Assembly (NCBI GenBank): GCA_002722775.1
Contig: PBMU01000085.1
Location: 1 to 47,734 of the forward strand
Length of the DNA: 47,734 nucleotides
Direction of reading: 5' to 3'
DNA from: Rhodospirillaceae bacterium
Lineage (GTDB): Bacteria > Pseudomonadota > Alphaproteobacteria > Thalassobaculales > Thalassobaculaceae
The position numbers and the translations under genes were made by a program. The notes beneath the pieces are model-generated. The model saw nothing but the letters and a program-made list of their open reading frames with translations, had not been told where the DNA came from and ran no database searches. This document shows, piece after piece, positions 38,580-47,240 of the stretch. Position 1 is the stretch's first letter, and each line of letters opens with the position of its first letter.

Positions 38580-39437
38580 TCATATCGCGCTTCGGGTCAT
38601 CGTCGTGAACAGCGGCAACAAAGCCGTCTCGGGGGAACTGTCGGTGCCGTGTGTTGCAAAATTCCAATCGGCAGTGCTTGTCAGCTCCTTGAGAGTGGCC
38701 CTATGCTCGGCGAGACGATCTTGATAGATTTCACGCAGCGATTCGGCGCGGCGCAACAGGCGCGGCGTTTCCTCCTCAGTGCCCTCAAATTGAATCCGTC
38801 CACCGTATGGGAAGCTCTCTTCGGATGGGTCGAGAACCTGTAGACAATGGCCCCCGCATCCACTTGTAGCAAATTCAGCGATCAATTCGCGGTAGGTTTC
38901 TGCCGACTCAAGGAAATCGCTAATCAGTACCACTTGCGCGTATTGTGGCAAAGGTTCGAGTGGCGGCCTGCTAGTTTTGGCCGAGGACGCCAGCAGCGTC
39001 TCTATGAAAATATTCAGGCCCGAACGCCCGCCACGTGCCGGCATTCCTTCGCCCAGAGGAGCTACGTTCTCACCGCCCTCGACCAACAGAATTGCCAGCG
39101 CGACGGCAAGCACGCCCGCACGATCGATTTTTTCTGGAACGTCACGGCGTGATCGGTACCGCATCGAGGGTGAAGCGTCGCACCAGATCCAAACACTCTG
39201 GGCCGCTTCCCACTCAGTCTCGCGGACATAAACATCGCGACCCCTCGCGGAACAGCGCCAGTCGATACGGCGAGAATCGTCGAAACTTTCATAGTGCCGA
39301 AACTGCCAGAACGCCTCACCTCGCCCAGGACGGCGACGTCCATGCATACCCTGCCAAACTGTCTGAGCCGCCCTTTCAGCCCTCACTTGCAATGGGGGCA
39401 GTCGCCCGGCGATCGCTTCTGACTGTTCGCGTATCAT
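38580..39437 (-). CDS. DUF58 domain protein (MoxR partner)
   Basis: A 285-residue cytoplasmic protein with the DUF58 core: GRRRPGRGEAFWQFRHYESFDDSRRIDWRCSARGRDVYVRETEWEAA (residues about 34-80), then a VWA-like WIWCDASPSMRYRS strand with a DxSxS metal site. DUF58 proteins act beside MoxR ATPases as the sensor or adaptor. It starts 12 bases downstream of the moxR-like stop and ends 10 bases before the DUF4159 gene, so the operon is tight. Confidence 0.9.
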   Translation of the reverse strand: MIREQSEAIAGRLPPLQVRAERAAQTVWQGMHGRRRPGRGEAFWQFRHYESFDDSRRIDWRCSARGRDVYVRETEWEAAQSVWIWCDASPSMRYRSRRDVPEKIDRAGVLAVALAILLVEGGENVAPLGEGMPARGGRSGLNIFIETLLASSAKTSRPPLEPLPQYAQVVLISDFLESAETYRELIAEFATSGCGGHCLQVLDPSEESFPYGGRIQFEGTEEETPRLLRRAESLREIYQDRLAEHRATLKELTSTADWNFATHGTDSSPETALLPLFTTMTRSAI

Positions 39438-39449
39438 GCGTGCTTATTC

Positions 39450-40460
39450 CTAGACATGGCATTCACAGAGGCGGTCAATGACCGAATCGATCGTGACCCC
39501 CTCCGCCCGTGCGGCAAAGTTAAGCGCCATACGATGTCGAAGCACAGGCTGGGCCAATGTAATCACGTCGTCGACAGAGGGCGCGATGCGACCCTCGAGC
39601 ACAGCACGGGACCGCACTGCCAGCATCAAGGCCTGGCTCGCCCTAGGCCCTGGCCCCCAAGCAACGTGGCGTCTTACCTCTTCCAAGTCCGTTGTCTCAC
39701 GTCTACCGCCCCGGACTATGGACAAGATCGCATCGACTACACTTTGCCCCACCGGCACGCGTCGCAACAGATCTTGTGCCGCGATCAAGTCCTCGGGCGT
39801 GAACGAGTGCCCGGATGTATTCGCTTTGGTGCCGGTAGTTGCGATCAACATCCGCCGCTCGGCCTCCTCATCTGGATAACCAACGTCGATCTGCAAAAGG
39901 AAGCGGTCAAGTTGCGCCTCGGGTAGCGGATATGTGCCCTCTTGTTCGAGGGGGTTCTGCGTGGCGAGCACATGGAACGGCCGGGGTAAGTGGTGGGTAT
40001 GGCCCGCCACTGTAACAGTCTGCTCTTGCATTGCCTCCAGCAGGGCCGACTGGGTCCGCGGACTGGCCCGGTTGATCTCATCGGCCATAAGCAATTGACA
40101 AAACACTGGCCCAGCGACAAACCGAAAGTGGCGCTTTCCCAACTGGTCTTCCTCCATAACCTCTGAGCCGAGGATATCCGCTGGCATCAAATCCGGTGTG
40201 CATTGGATCCGTTTGTCGTCAAGCCCGAAAACGTCCCCCAGTGTCTCGACCAACTTGGTCTTGCCTAAGCCGGGCACTCCGATAAGCAAGGCGTGGCCAC
40301 CCGCTAGAATGGAAATCAGCGTCTGATCGACCACATGGCGTTGACCAAAAATTACACGCTCTATCTGGGCACGCACACGAGCCAATTGCCCGCAGAGTGT
40401 ATCGATCTCGGTCAGCAACCGATCTTCGGAAACGCCTTCGAGGCTGGAGGATTCTGTCAT
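39450..40460 (-). CDS. MoxR-family AAA+ ATPase
   Basis: A 336-residue MoxR-type ATPase. Walker A is GVPGLGKTKLVETL (about residues 58-71), Walker B LLMADEINRASPRTQSALLEAMQE, with ATQNPLEQEGTYPLPEAQLDRF as sensor 1 and arginine-finger region and a C-terminal lid GPGPRASQALMLAVRSRAVLEGR. MoxR proteins act as chaperones that mature metal-dependent or VWA-containing complexes, here presumably the downstream DUF58, DUF4159 and membrane proteins. ATG 40460 is 73 bases from the divergent DUF1285 gene; no strong ribosome site is seen. Confidence 0.93.
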   Translation of the reverse strand: MTESSSLEGVSEDRLLTEIDTLCGQLARVRAQIERVIFGQRHVVDQTLISILAGGHALLIGVPGLGKTKLVETLGDVFGLDDKRIQCTPDLMPADILGSEVMEEDQLGKRHFRFVAGPVFCQLLMADEINRASPRTQSALLEAMQEQTVTVAGHTHHLPRPFHVLATQNPLEQEGTYPLPEAQLDRFLLQIDVGYPDEEAERRMLIATTGTKANTSGHSFTPEDLIAAQDLLRRVPVGQSVVDAILSIVRGGRRETTDLEEVRRHVAWGPGPRASQALMLAVRSRAVLEGRIAPSVDDVITLAQPVLRHRMALNFAARAEGVTIDSVIDRLCECHV

Positions 40461-40533
40461 TGGTGTATACTTTCACAAACGAAGTTTAGGATAACATCAC
40501 CGACATAAGCCGAAACCAGGACAACGCTTGGCC

Positions 40534-41118
40534 ATGGACCAAAATCAACCTCCAACACCCTCTGACCTAGAGCGTATAGAAGACGGGGTGTCCGGTAAGT
40601 TCCAGAACTTTCGGCAGGCAACGGTTCGTCACTTTCAAATACGCATCGATCGCGAGGGGGCCTGGCATTACCTGGGTTCTCCAATCATGCGCACCCAGCT
40701 CGTCAAGTTATTCTCGACCGTCCTGTGCCGCGAGGAAGACGGTCGCTACTGGCTGGTCACGCCAGCCGAACGCGGTCTGATCGATGTCGACGACGTACCT
40801 TTTTTGGCCGTTGAGGTAAACCGAATTCCTGGCGAGAACGCCGATGGATCAGATGATATCCTGAGGTTCCGCACCAATCTCGATGCCGAAATAGAGTGTG
40901 ATAAAAATCATCCCATTCGCGTTGAAATCGACCAACTGACGAAAGAGCCCAGACCCTATATCGTGGTGCGCGATGCTCTCGAGGCACGGCTGACGCGAGC
41001 AGTGTTTTATGAACTCGCGGACTTAGCCCAAGAAAGGGTCATCCACGGAGACAAGGTATTTGGCGTATGGAGCAAAGGCATTTTTCATCCGCTGGGTTCC
41101 GCGGAGATAGATTTGTGA
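40534..41118 (+). CDS. DUF1285 family protein
   Basis: A 194-residue cytoplasmic protein of DUF1285, recognised from HFQIRIDREGAWHYLGSPIMRTQLVKLFSTVLCREEDGRYWLVTPAERGLIDVDDVPFL and the late REALxARLTRAVFYELADLA-like end. The biochemical role is unknown. ATG 40534 is used; TTG 40528 has AGGA at a better distance (6 bases), so it may start two codons earlier. It is the first gene of a tightly overlapping operon with a NUDIX hydrolase and a CCA transferase, an arrangement I recognise from other Alphaproteobacteria next to MoxR operons. Confidence 0.85.
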   Translation: MDQNQPPTPSDLERIEDGVSGKFQNFRQATVRHFQIRIDREGAWHYLGSPIMRTQLVKLFSTVLCREEDGRYWLVTPAERGLIDVDDVPFLAVEVNRIPGENADGSDDILRFRTNLDAEIECDKNHPIRVEIDQLTKEPRPYIVVRDALEARLTRAVFYELADLAQERVIHGDKVFGVWSKGIFHPLGSAEIDL

Positions 41119-41747
41119 CGCTCGAGGACTTTCGGGACGCCTTCGTTCGGGCACAAGAAATGGCAACCGACGACAACCGTCGGGGTGATCACGATCTTAA
41201 TCCCGGAATGGGGTTGCCGGAATGCAGTCAACCAGCTTCGGTGCTGATACCCGTGATCGGTAGACCTGAAGGACCAACAATTCTGTTAACACAGCGTTCC
41301 GCTGATCTACCACATCACGCGGGGCAAGTGAGTTTTCCTGGCGGGCGCGCGGAAGAAAGCGATGCGGATACAGTCGACACTGCCCTTCGGGAAACCGAGG
41401 AAGAGATTGGCCTTCAACGACGCCATGTCGAGGTCATCGGTAGAATTGACACCTATGTGACACGTACTGGTTTCGTTGTTACACCCGTGGTCGGCCTAGT
41501 GCGCCCTCCCATCAACATCACGCCCGACCCGGTCGAGGTCGCAGCCGTCTTTGAAGTGCCGGTTTCATTCGTGCTGGATCGTCGCAATCATGAGCGCCAT
41601 AACCGAGAATGGCAGAATAAGATCCGCCATTTCTATGTGCTTCCCCATCCCAAGCGCTATATCTGGGGCGCAACCGCCGGCATGCTGGTGAATTTGGCCG
41701 AACTGCTGCTACGAGCGATAGAAGATGAATGCAGGGATGGTGGATAA
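41115..41747 (+). CDS. CoA pyrophosphatase-type NUDIX hydrolase
   Basis: A 210-residue NUDIX enzyme of the NudL/CoA-diphosphatase group, shown by LLTQRSADLPHHAGQVSFPGGRAEESD followed by ALRETEEEIGL. As is usual in this group the first box Glu is not at the standard position. It would cleave CoA or ADP-ribose type diphosphates in the cytoplasm. GTG 41115 overlaps the DUF1285 stop (GTGA) with GGAG eight bases upstream; ATG 41067 inside the previous gene is less likely. The stop lies 23 bases inside the following cca gene. Confidence 0.88.
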   Translation: MTLEDFRDAFVRAQEMATDDNRRGDHDLNPGMGLPECSQPASVLIPVIGRPEGPTILLTQRSADLPHHAGQVSFPGGRAEESDADTVDTALRETEEEIGLQRRHVEVIGRIDTYVTRTGFVVTPVVGLVRPPINITPDPVEVAAVFEVPVSFVLDRRNHERHNREWQNKIRHFYVLPHPKRYIWGATAGMLVNLAELLLRAIEDECRDGG

Positions 41748-42951
41748 GGCTCTAGCGCCAGCATGGCGGAACGATCCGGCTACGCGGAAGGTGATGACGG
41801 CACTAGACGCCGAGGCGGGCAAAGCGCTTTTCGTCGGCGGATGCGTGCGCAATACGCTGTTCGGTATCCCAATCACAGATGTTGACATAGCGACTCTGCA
41901 CCCACCCAAAGAAACCATGCGCCTGATCGAGGCCGCCGGAATGACGGCCAAAGCGACGGGCCTCACTCACGGCACAATCACTGCAATCGCAAACCAAAAA
42001 CTCTTCGAGATTACAACGCTGCGGCGCGACGTGGAAACCGACGGGCGACGCGCGGTGGTAGCCTATACCCAAGATTGGGCCGAGGACGCCGCGAGACGTG
42101 ACTTCACCATCAATGCATTGTTCATGGACTTGGATGGACGTATCCTAGATACAGTGGGAGGCGAACGCGACGCACGCGAGGGTCGCATTCGGTTCATTGG
42201 CGAACCTGCCGAGCGGATCAGGCAGGACGTACTCCGGATATTGCGTTTTTTCCGGTTCCAAGCCCAATACGGACGCAAACCAATTGATGCGGAGGGTTTC
42301 AGGGCCTGTAGCACAAACTCTGGCCTGCTTAAGACACTATCGGGTAGCCGCATTCAAAAGGAGATCCTTAAGCTACTCGCCGCTCCGGGGGCTGGGCTAG
42401 TAGTAGATTCCATGGCGGAATCAAGAATTCTGGCCCCACTTTTCGGTACACCGCTTCAGATCGACGCCCTGCGCCGGCTGATCGCACTAGAGGGTAAGAC
42501 GCCTGACCCGTTGCGGCGCCTTTCAATACTCACGATCGATCTGCCACAAATGATCGCCCAACGGCTCCAGATGTCTAATGCACAACGAAAGCGACTTACG
42601 CAAATGGCCGTCGATCGTATTGACCTTAACGCTGATATGCGCGCCCTCCGCGAAAGGCTTTACAGGTTGGGTGCAGACCGATTCACCGACGCTGTATTTG
42701 TCTCAGCTGCACTGAATGGCACCAAATACAAAAAGACTAGCCCCATGTTGCAACTAGCGCGTGAATGGACAATTCCCCGACTCCCGGTTAAGGGCTCGGA
42801 TCTTCTCCACCTTGGCCTGAGCCCTGGCGAACCGCTCGGCCTAATTCTGGACCAAATTGAGACACGTTGGATTGCGGCCGACTTTCAAGAAACACGTGAG
42901 ACCTGCCTCGCATGGGCAGCGGAGCTAATTCAAAAAGAAAGGGGGAAATGA
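41725..42951 (+). CDS. cca: CCA tRNA nucleotidyltransferase / poly(A) polymerase family
   Basis: A 408-residue class II nucleotidyltransferase that adds or repairs the CCA end of tRNAs. The head domain shows FVGGCVRNTLFGIPITDVDIATL (residues about 36-58) with the catalytic DxD, then AYTQDWAEDAARRDFTINALFMD and GGERDAREGRIRFIGEPAERIRQDVLRILRFFRF, all family signatures. The C-terminal half is all-helical, as in alphaproteobacterial members. ATG 41725 lies inside the NUDIX gene end; ATG 41737 is possible. It overlaps the next gene start by a base or two (AAATGATGA). Confidence 0.92.
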   Translation: MNAGMVDKALAPAWRNDPATRKVMTALDAEAGKALFVGGCVRNTLFGIPITDVDIATLHPPKETMRLIEAAGMTAKATGLTHGTITAIANQKLFEITTLRRDVETDGRRAVVAYTQDWAEDAARRDFTINALFMDLDGRILDTVGGERDAREGRIRFIGEPAERIRQDVLRILRFFRFQAQYGRKPIDAEGFRACSTNSGLLKTLSGSRIQKEILKLLAAPGAGLVVDSMAESRILAPLFGTPLQIDALRRLIALEGKTPDPLRRLSILTIDLPQMIAQRLQMSNAQRKRLTQMAVDRIDLNADMRALRERLYRLGADRFTDAVFVSAALNGTKYKKTSPMLQLAREWTIPRLPVKGSDLLHLGLSPGEPLGLILDQIETRWIAADFQETRETCLAWAAELIQKERGK

Positions 42952-43718
42952 TGACTGACAAAGCGGAAAGCGCCGCGCGCGCCTTGCTGGAGGCAGCATC
43001 GGCGAACAAGTTGATGCAAGCTTTTCCAGACGCAACAGCGCCCACTAACATCGTGGAAGCCTACGCGATCCAGGACGCCCAACTTGTACTTATTGGAGAG
43101 CCAATAGCCGCATGGAAAGTGGGACCGTCAGCATCTGATTTTCCCGAGACATGTGCACCGATCATCGCCTCGCGTCTGCTCGCATCACCGGCAACACTCT
43201 CCGGTGATCTGCCTCTCAAGGCCGTCGAATGCGAGGTCGCTTTCCGTCTGGCCAAGGATCTTCCAGCCGCCCACGCACCCTATAACGCCGATAAGGCCCG
43301 TGATTCTATCGGGACCGCTATGGTCGCGATCGAGGCTGTCGAAACGCGATATATTGACTGGCCGGTCGAGAAAAAAATCTGGGCACTCGCCGACAACCAA
43401 TCAAACCAGGCGCTCGTCGTCGGTCCGGAGATACCCTTGCCCGACCCAACGTCGCTCGGCGAACTTACCGCGACACTAGATCTGGGCGGAAAGGTCAAAG
43501 TAGCTGACAAGGGTTTTCCCGGCGGTGATCCTTTCACCCTAATCGCCTGGCTCGCAAACCATCTGGCGAACCGCTCACCAATTCTCGCAAAACGCGGCTT
43601 GAAAGCCGGCGACGTTGTTACCACGGGATCCTGGAACGGTGTCGATTTCGCGGAAACGGGCATGAACGTGACCGCCAACTTCGAGGGATTGGGCTCAGCT
43701 AGCCTGGCCTATAGGTAA
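42951..43718 (+). CDS. 2-keto-4-pentenoate hydratase-family protein
   Basis: A 255-residue member of the FAH/MhpD hydratase family, which adds water to 2-hydroxy-penta-2,4-dienoates in ring-cleavage pathways or decarboxylates related acids. AWKVGPSAS, VECEVAFRLAKDLP (metal Glu pair), IEAVETRYIDWP, LADNQSNQALVVG and the C-terminal GLKAGDVVTTGSWNG are family landmarks. ATG 42951 has GGGGG five bases upstream; ATG 42948 overlaps the cca stop. It ends the DUF1285-NUDIX-cca operon, although the function is unrelated to tRNA repair. It converges with hemF only 6 bases away. Confidence 0.85.
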   Translation: MTDKAESAARALLEAASANKLMQAFPDATAPTNIVEAYAIQDAQLVLIGEPIAAWKVGPSASDFPETCAPIIASRLLASPATLSGDLPLKAVECEVAFRLAKDLPAAHAPYNADKARDSIGTAMVAIEAVETRYIDWPVEKKIWALADNQSNQALVVGPEIPLPDPTSLGELTATLDLGGKVKVADKGFPGGDPFTLIAWLANHLANRSPILAKRGLKAGDVVTTGSWNGVDFAETGMNVTANFEGLGSASLAYR

Positions 43719-43724
43719 TTTTGT

Positions 43725-44588
43725 TCAGTCCATGTCGGGCGCCGGCCAGATCACGTTGGGCGGCATGCTCATCAAAATCGCATCCGCATTTCCCCCAGTC
43801 TTGAGGCCGAACAGTGTTCCGCGATCGTAGATCAGGTTGAACTCCACATAGCGGCCTCGGCGAACGAGCTGATAATGTCGTTCCTTTTCCGTCCAGCTCG
43901 CGTTCATGTGCCGGCGGACGATCCGTGGATAGACCTCAAGGAAAGTGAGACCCACGTCCCTGGTGAAGGCGAAGTCTCGGTCGAAATCACCGTCGATGTA
44001 GTCATAGAAGATCCCACCCACGCCCCGTGGTTCGTCACGGTGCTTCAGATAGAAGTAATCGTCGCACCATTTCTTAAAACGCGCGTAATATCCTGGATCA
44101 TGCTTGTCGCAAGCCTCCCGAAAGGCAACGTGAAACGTTTCGGTATCGGTAACGTCTGGAACCATCGGCGTCAGGTCCGATCCGCCACCGAACCAGGATT
44201 TAGACGTAGTTATGTGGCGAGTGTTCATGTGAACCGCCGGCACCTTAGGGGAGCACATATGAGCTACCAGCGAGATTCCCGATGCCCAGAATCGGGGGTC
44301 TTCGTTTGCACCAGGGATATGATTACGGAAATCATCTGCAAACTCTCCCATCACAGTCGAAACATTGACGCCAACTTTCTCGAATACCCTGCCCTGCATT
44401 AGTGACATTACTCCACCACCACCACCCGGACGCTCCCAAACCTTGCGTTTAAAACGGCCAGGGCATTGGTCCCGATTTAAACCACTGTGATCGTCCTCAA
44501 TTGCCTCGAAAACATCACAAACGCGGTCGCGTAACTCCTCAAACCATACACGCACCGCCTCCTTTTGCTGGTCATTAGACAGATACAT
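43725..44588 (-). CDS. hemF: Oxygen-dependent coproporphyrinogen III oxidase
   Basis: A 287-residue enzyme of haem synthesis that oxidatively decarboxylates coproporphyrinogen III. Typical HemF stretches are [77 protein letters not shown] and [36 protein letters not shown] 44588 is preceded by GGGGGTG; the ATG 18 bases earlier is less likely. Divergent from the following gene across 190 bases. An oxygen-using enzyme implies that the organism lives with oxygen; whether an anaerobic HemN also exists is not visible. Confidence 0.95.
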   Translation of the reverse strand: MYLSNDQQKEAVRVWFEELRDRVCDVFEAIEDDHSGLNRDQCPGRFKRKVWERPGGGGGVMSLMQGRVFEKVGVNVSTVMGEFADDFRNHIPGANEDPRFWASGISLVAHMCSPKVPAVHMNTRHITTSKSWFGGGSDLTPMVPDVTDTETFHVAFREACDKHDPGYYARFKKWCDDYFYLKHRDEPRGVGGIFYDYIDGDFDRDFAFTRDVGLTFLEVYPRIVRRHMNASWTEKERHYQLVRRGRYVEFNLIYDRGTLFGLKTGGNADAILMSMPPNVIWPAPDMD

Positions 44589-44778
44589 GTAGCACCCCCG
44601 TTGCAAGCGATCTGTGTTGCGCGTAACCTAATCTATGACAAGTACCTGTTTGGAAAGTAAGCTCAAGCGCGCATTGACCTCCTTAAAGGGTGTTTTGCCC
44701 CTGCACGAGGTCTTACCATCTCTCCGGCGCTTCGCCCTCATGCGCTTACCCCAAAAATCCTAAAGCCGGAGTGTCTAA

Positions 44779-46269
44779 ATGAAACGTACGCGCTTTCTAT
44801 TCTGCTTGTTCGACGGCCTACGCCGAGACATGATCCATCCGAAACTGATGCCTAATCTCGCACGGTTCCGGGCGACCTGCTGCGACTATCCGAACAGTAC
44901 GTCGGCATTTCCCTCCGAGACGAGAGTGCAGGTTTCCAGCTTCGTAACGGGCGCGTATGCCGGGGGCACCGCACTTCCGAACAAAACCGGTAGCGGTGAC
45001 GGCCACGGAATTATGGCGAACGCTTTTTATGACCCCGCGCTCGGTTTTGACCAGCCGATGGATACCTCCGACACACCGCGTATGGAGCAAGCAAAATCGC
45101 TTTATGGCCGCCTGCAGAAGGCCGAAAACTTGGGTGAAGTGCTGGCTCGCGCCGGCCGGAAATACGCCGTTCTTACAACCGGCAAAATTGGCAACGCCCG
45201 GCTCTTAAACACCAACGCTGCTGAACTCGGTCAAGTGGTATTCTCCATCTGGGGTGCGGATGTGTCTAGCCCAGCTGCCAACCACGATTCGATTATTCAG
45301 CGCTTCGGGCCGGTGCCCGATCAAACCCTACCCAATATAGAAGTCACTGAATACGCGACCACCGTCCTGTTGGAACATATGATCCCGGAACACGACGCCG
45401 ACGTGCAAGTGATCTGGTTTAATGAGCCGGACCTTACCTACCACTATCGCGGCATTGGTACGCCGGAAAGCGAGGTGGCCGTCCGGTCGGTCGACACTGC
45501 CTTTGGACGCATTCTCGACTGGTGGGATGCAGAGGGCTGTACTGATGGGTGGCAGGTGATCGCCGCCTCCGATCACGGCCAGATCACCGTCACCGGCCAA
45601 GTGAACGTGGTGGACATACTGAACCAGGCAGGTTTCCGCGCTGGACCCGCGATTACAGATGATTTCGACGTCGCGGTGAAACGCAGCTCAAGTGGTCAGA
45701 TCACAGTCCGCGACCGGGATCCAAGACTGATCGCCGAGGTACTCGCCTTCTTACAGCAACAGGACTGGTGCGGTCTAACATTCACCCGCACTGGCGGGAA
45801 AGGTTCGCTTTCGATGAGTGTGATCAACGGTCTGAATGAACGCTCTCCGGACATCAACTATATCATGCGCAGCAACGACGGAGCAAATGACTGGGGGTAT
45901 CCCGGGCTCTGCGTCGCAGACAATTTTGACATTCCGATTGGGGGCGGCATTCATGGGGGGTTGCAAAAGATCGAGATTAACAACTTGTTAGTTATGGGTG
46001 GAAACGTCTTCAAGCGCGCGGTAAGTTCCGACACCCCTACCAGCATCATCGACATCGCGCCAACGATACTACAAAGCTTAGGGTTGTCTGTGCCCGACAC
46101 AGCGATGGGCCGACCACTGACAGAAGCCTTTACCGACGGACCTGCAGCGCCGGCCTGGCGCGAGCGTGTCGAGCATGCCCGGTCCAATGGTTATGCCCAA
46201 GAAATGACTGTAGCCGATGTCGAGGGCTCGCTAGTGGGCTATCTGAGAGGCGGCCGCCGAAACGTTTGA
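44779..46269 (+). CDS. Nucleotide pyrophosphatase/phosphodiesterase (alkaline phosphatase superfamily)
   Basis: A 496-residue hydrolase of the type I phosphodiesterase branch. Metal and nucleophile motifs are visible: Asp in LFDGLRRDM (residues about 10-18), Thr/Ser in TSAFPSETRV, Asp-His in WFNEPDLTYHYRG, DHGQ in AASDHGQITV and the late His in GGGIHGGLQKIEINN. It would cleave phosphodiester or pyrophosphate bonds; no signal peptide is visible. The second alkaline-phosphatase-superfamily enzyme of the window after phnA, but only distantly similar. ATG 44779 has GGAGTG upstream. Confidence 0.85.
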   Translation: MKRTRFLFCLFDGLRRDMIHPKLMPNLARFRATCCDYPNSTSAFPSETRVQVSSFVTGAYAGGTALPNKTGSGDGHGIMANAFYDPALGFDQPMDTSDTPRMEQAKSLYGRLQKAENLGEVLARAGRKYAVLTTGKIGNARLLNTNAAELGQVVFSIWGADVSSPAANHDSIIQRFGPVPDQTLPNIEVTEYATTVLLEHMIPEHDADVQVIWFNEPDLTYHYRGIGTPESEVAVRSVDTAFGRILDWWDAEGCTDGWQVIAASDHGQITVTGQVNVVDILNQAGFRAGPAITDDFDVAVKRSSSGQITVRDRDPRLIAEVLAFLQQQDWCGLTFTRTGGKGSLSMSVINGLNERSPDINYIMRSNDGANDWGYPGLCVADNFDIPIGGGIHGGLQKIEINNLLVMGGNVFKRAVSSDTPTSIIDIAPTILQSLGLSVPDTAMGRPLTEAFTDGPAAPAWRERVEHARSNGYAQEMTVADVEGSLVGYLRGGRRNV

Positions 46270-46478
46270 GCCCTAACATATACGTCCTCACAACCCCAAA
46301 ATCCTAGCCATCGGAGCCTTCATAGCCGAACGAGTGGTTATTAGAGCCTGAACCCGAAACTCCCAGAAACGACATACTCCCTCAGAGGACAGCAGCCGAG
46401 GTAATACAGCCATAGGTTCCGATAAAAGGCGCAATAATGAAGCGCAGTGGATCCTCTGTGCACGCCGGATCCGAGGCG

Positions 46479-47177
46479 CTATTCCTTCTGATCGGGAGCA
46501 ATGGTCTCGCCAGGATGGAAAGGTGAGACCAATGTACGAGCCTCCTTTTGCTCGCCTGCGTACAATGCGTCGCGTCGCTTGCTAAGATATTCAGAGAGGA
46601 AACGCTGGTCCGAGACAAGCATCTCCTGATGACGATTCTCCATTTCTGTCCATGCGTTGTGAACTGCGCGGATCGCCGCAGGGCTTGGAGCCATCGCGTC
46701 GAGTTTTTCTTGAATATCCTTGATCCACTCCAACGTTTTGTCGCGCGTGCGTCGGGCCTCTTCGACCTTTTCCTTCAGTTCGTCAAAGATCAACGCGTCG
46801 ACCTCCGAGGGGGTGTCCTCGCAAAACGGTCTTAGAACCTTCAGTAACTCGAAATCGTTGTCATTCAACGCATGAAGTGGCTTGCCGTAGTAGATCAGCT
46901 CCAGGTTTCGAACCGATATCGCGCCACCAATCCGGGCGAGACGCTCGATTGGGGCTGTGGCACCTCCCAGCGCATCGCATTCCGAAGCGGTGATTTCTTG
47001 TCCATCGGGCCCGACTATCTTATTCGCCAGGCCTTCCTCTTCATCCTGGGAGGATTGACCCAAACCCGGACCTTGCCCCGAAATCACGAGGCCAAGAGCC
47101 AGGACTAGGGCCAATACAATTTCTGACCAAGCGCTCTTCGGCCTTGACCTTGGGTCATGCACAGTGTCCGCTTTCAT
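46479..47177 (-). CDS. Exported protein with coiled-coil region, unknown function
   Basis: A 232-residue protein starting with a basic stretch and a membrane segment (IVLALVLALGLVISGQG) that is a signal peptide or anchor, then an acidic linker (SSQDEEEGLANK), a small region with a Cys pair (ECDALGG and LRPFCEDTP) and a charged helical segment (about residues 125-200: DELKEKVEEARRTRDKTLEWIKDIQEKLDA) likely to form a coiled coil. The function is not recognised. ATG 47177 has no clear ribosome site. It is divergent from the gamma-glutamyltransferase gene. Confidence 0.6.
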   Translation of the reverse strand: MKADTVHDPRSRPKSAWSEIVLALVLALGLVISGQGPGLGQSSQDEEEGLANKIVGPDGQEITASECDALGGATAPIERLARIGGAISVRNLELIYYGKPLHALNDNDFELLKVLRPFCEDTPSEVDALIFDELKEKVEEARRTRDKTLEWIKDIQEKLDAMAPSPAAIRAVHNAWTEMENRHQEMLVSDQRFLSEYLSKRRDALYAGEQKEARTLVSPFHPGETIAPDQKE

Positions 47178-47240
47178 CCGACTAAGATAAAGCGTGCTAG
47201 CCCCTGGGCAAAGCTGTTATCCACACATGGGGATCAAAAC

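Noticed and set aside
46382-46478. Hydrophobic PLRFIIAPFIGTYG-like frame downstream of the coiled-coil protein gene
   Set aside because: It belongs to a frame that is mostly the shadow of the neighbouring gene and has no start signal of its own.
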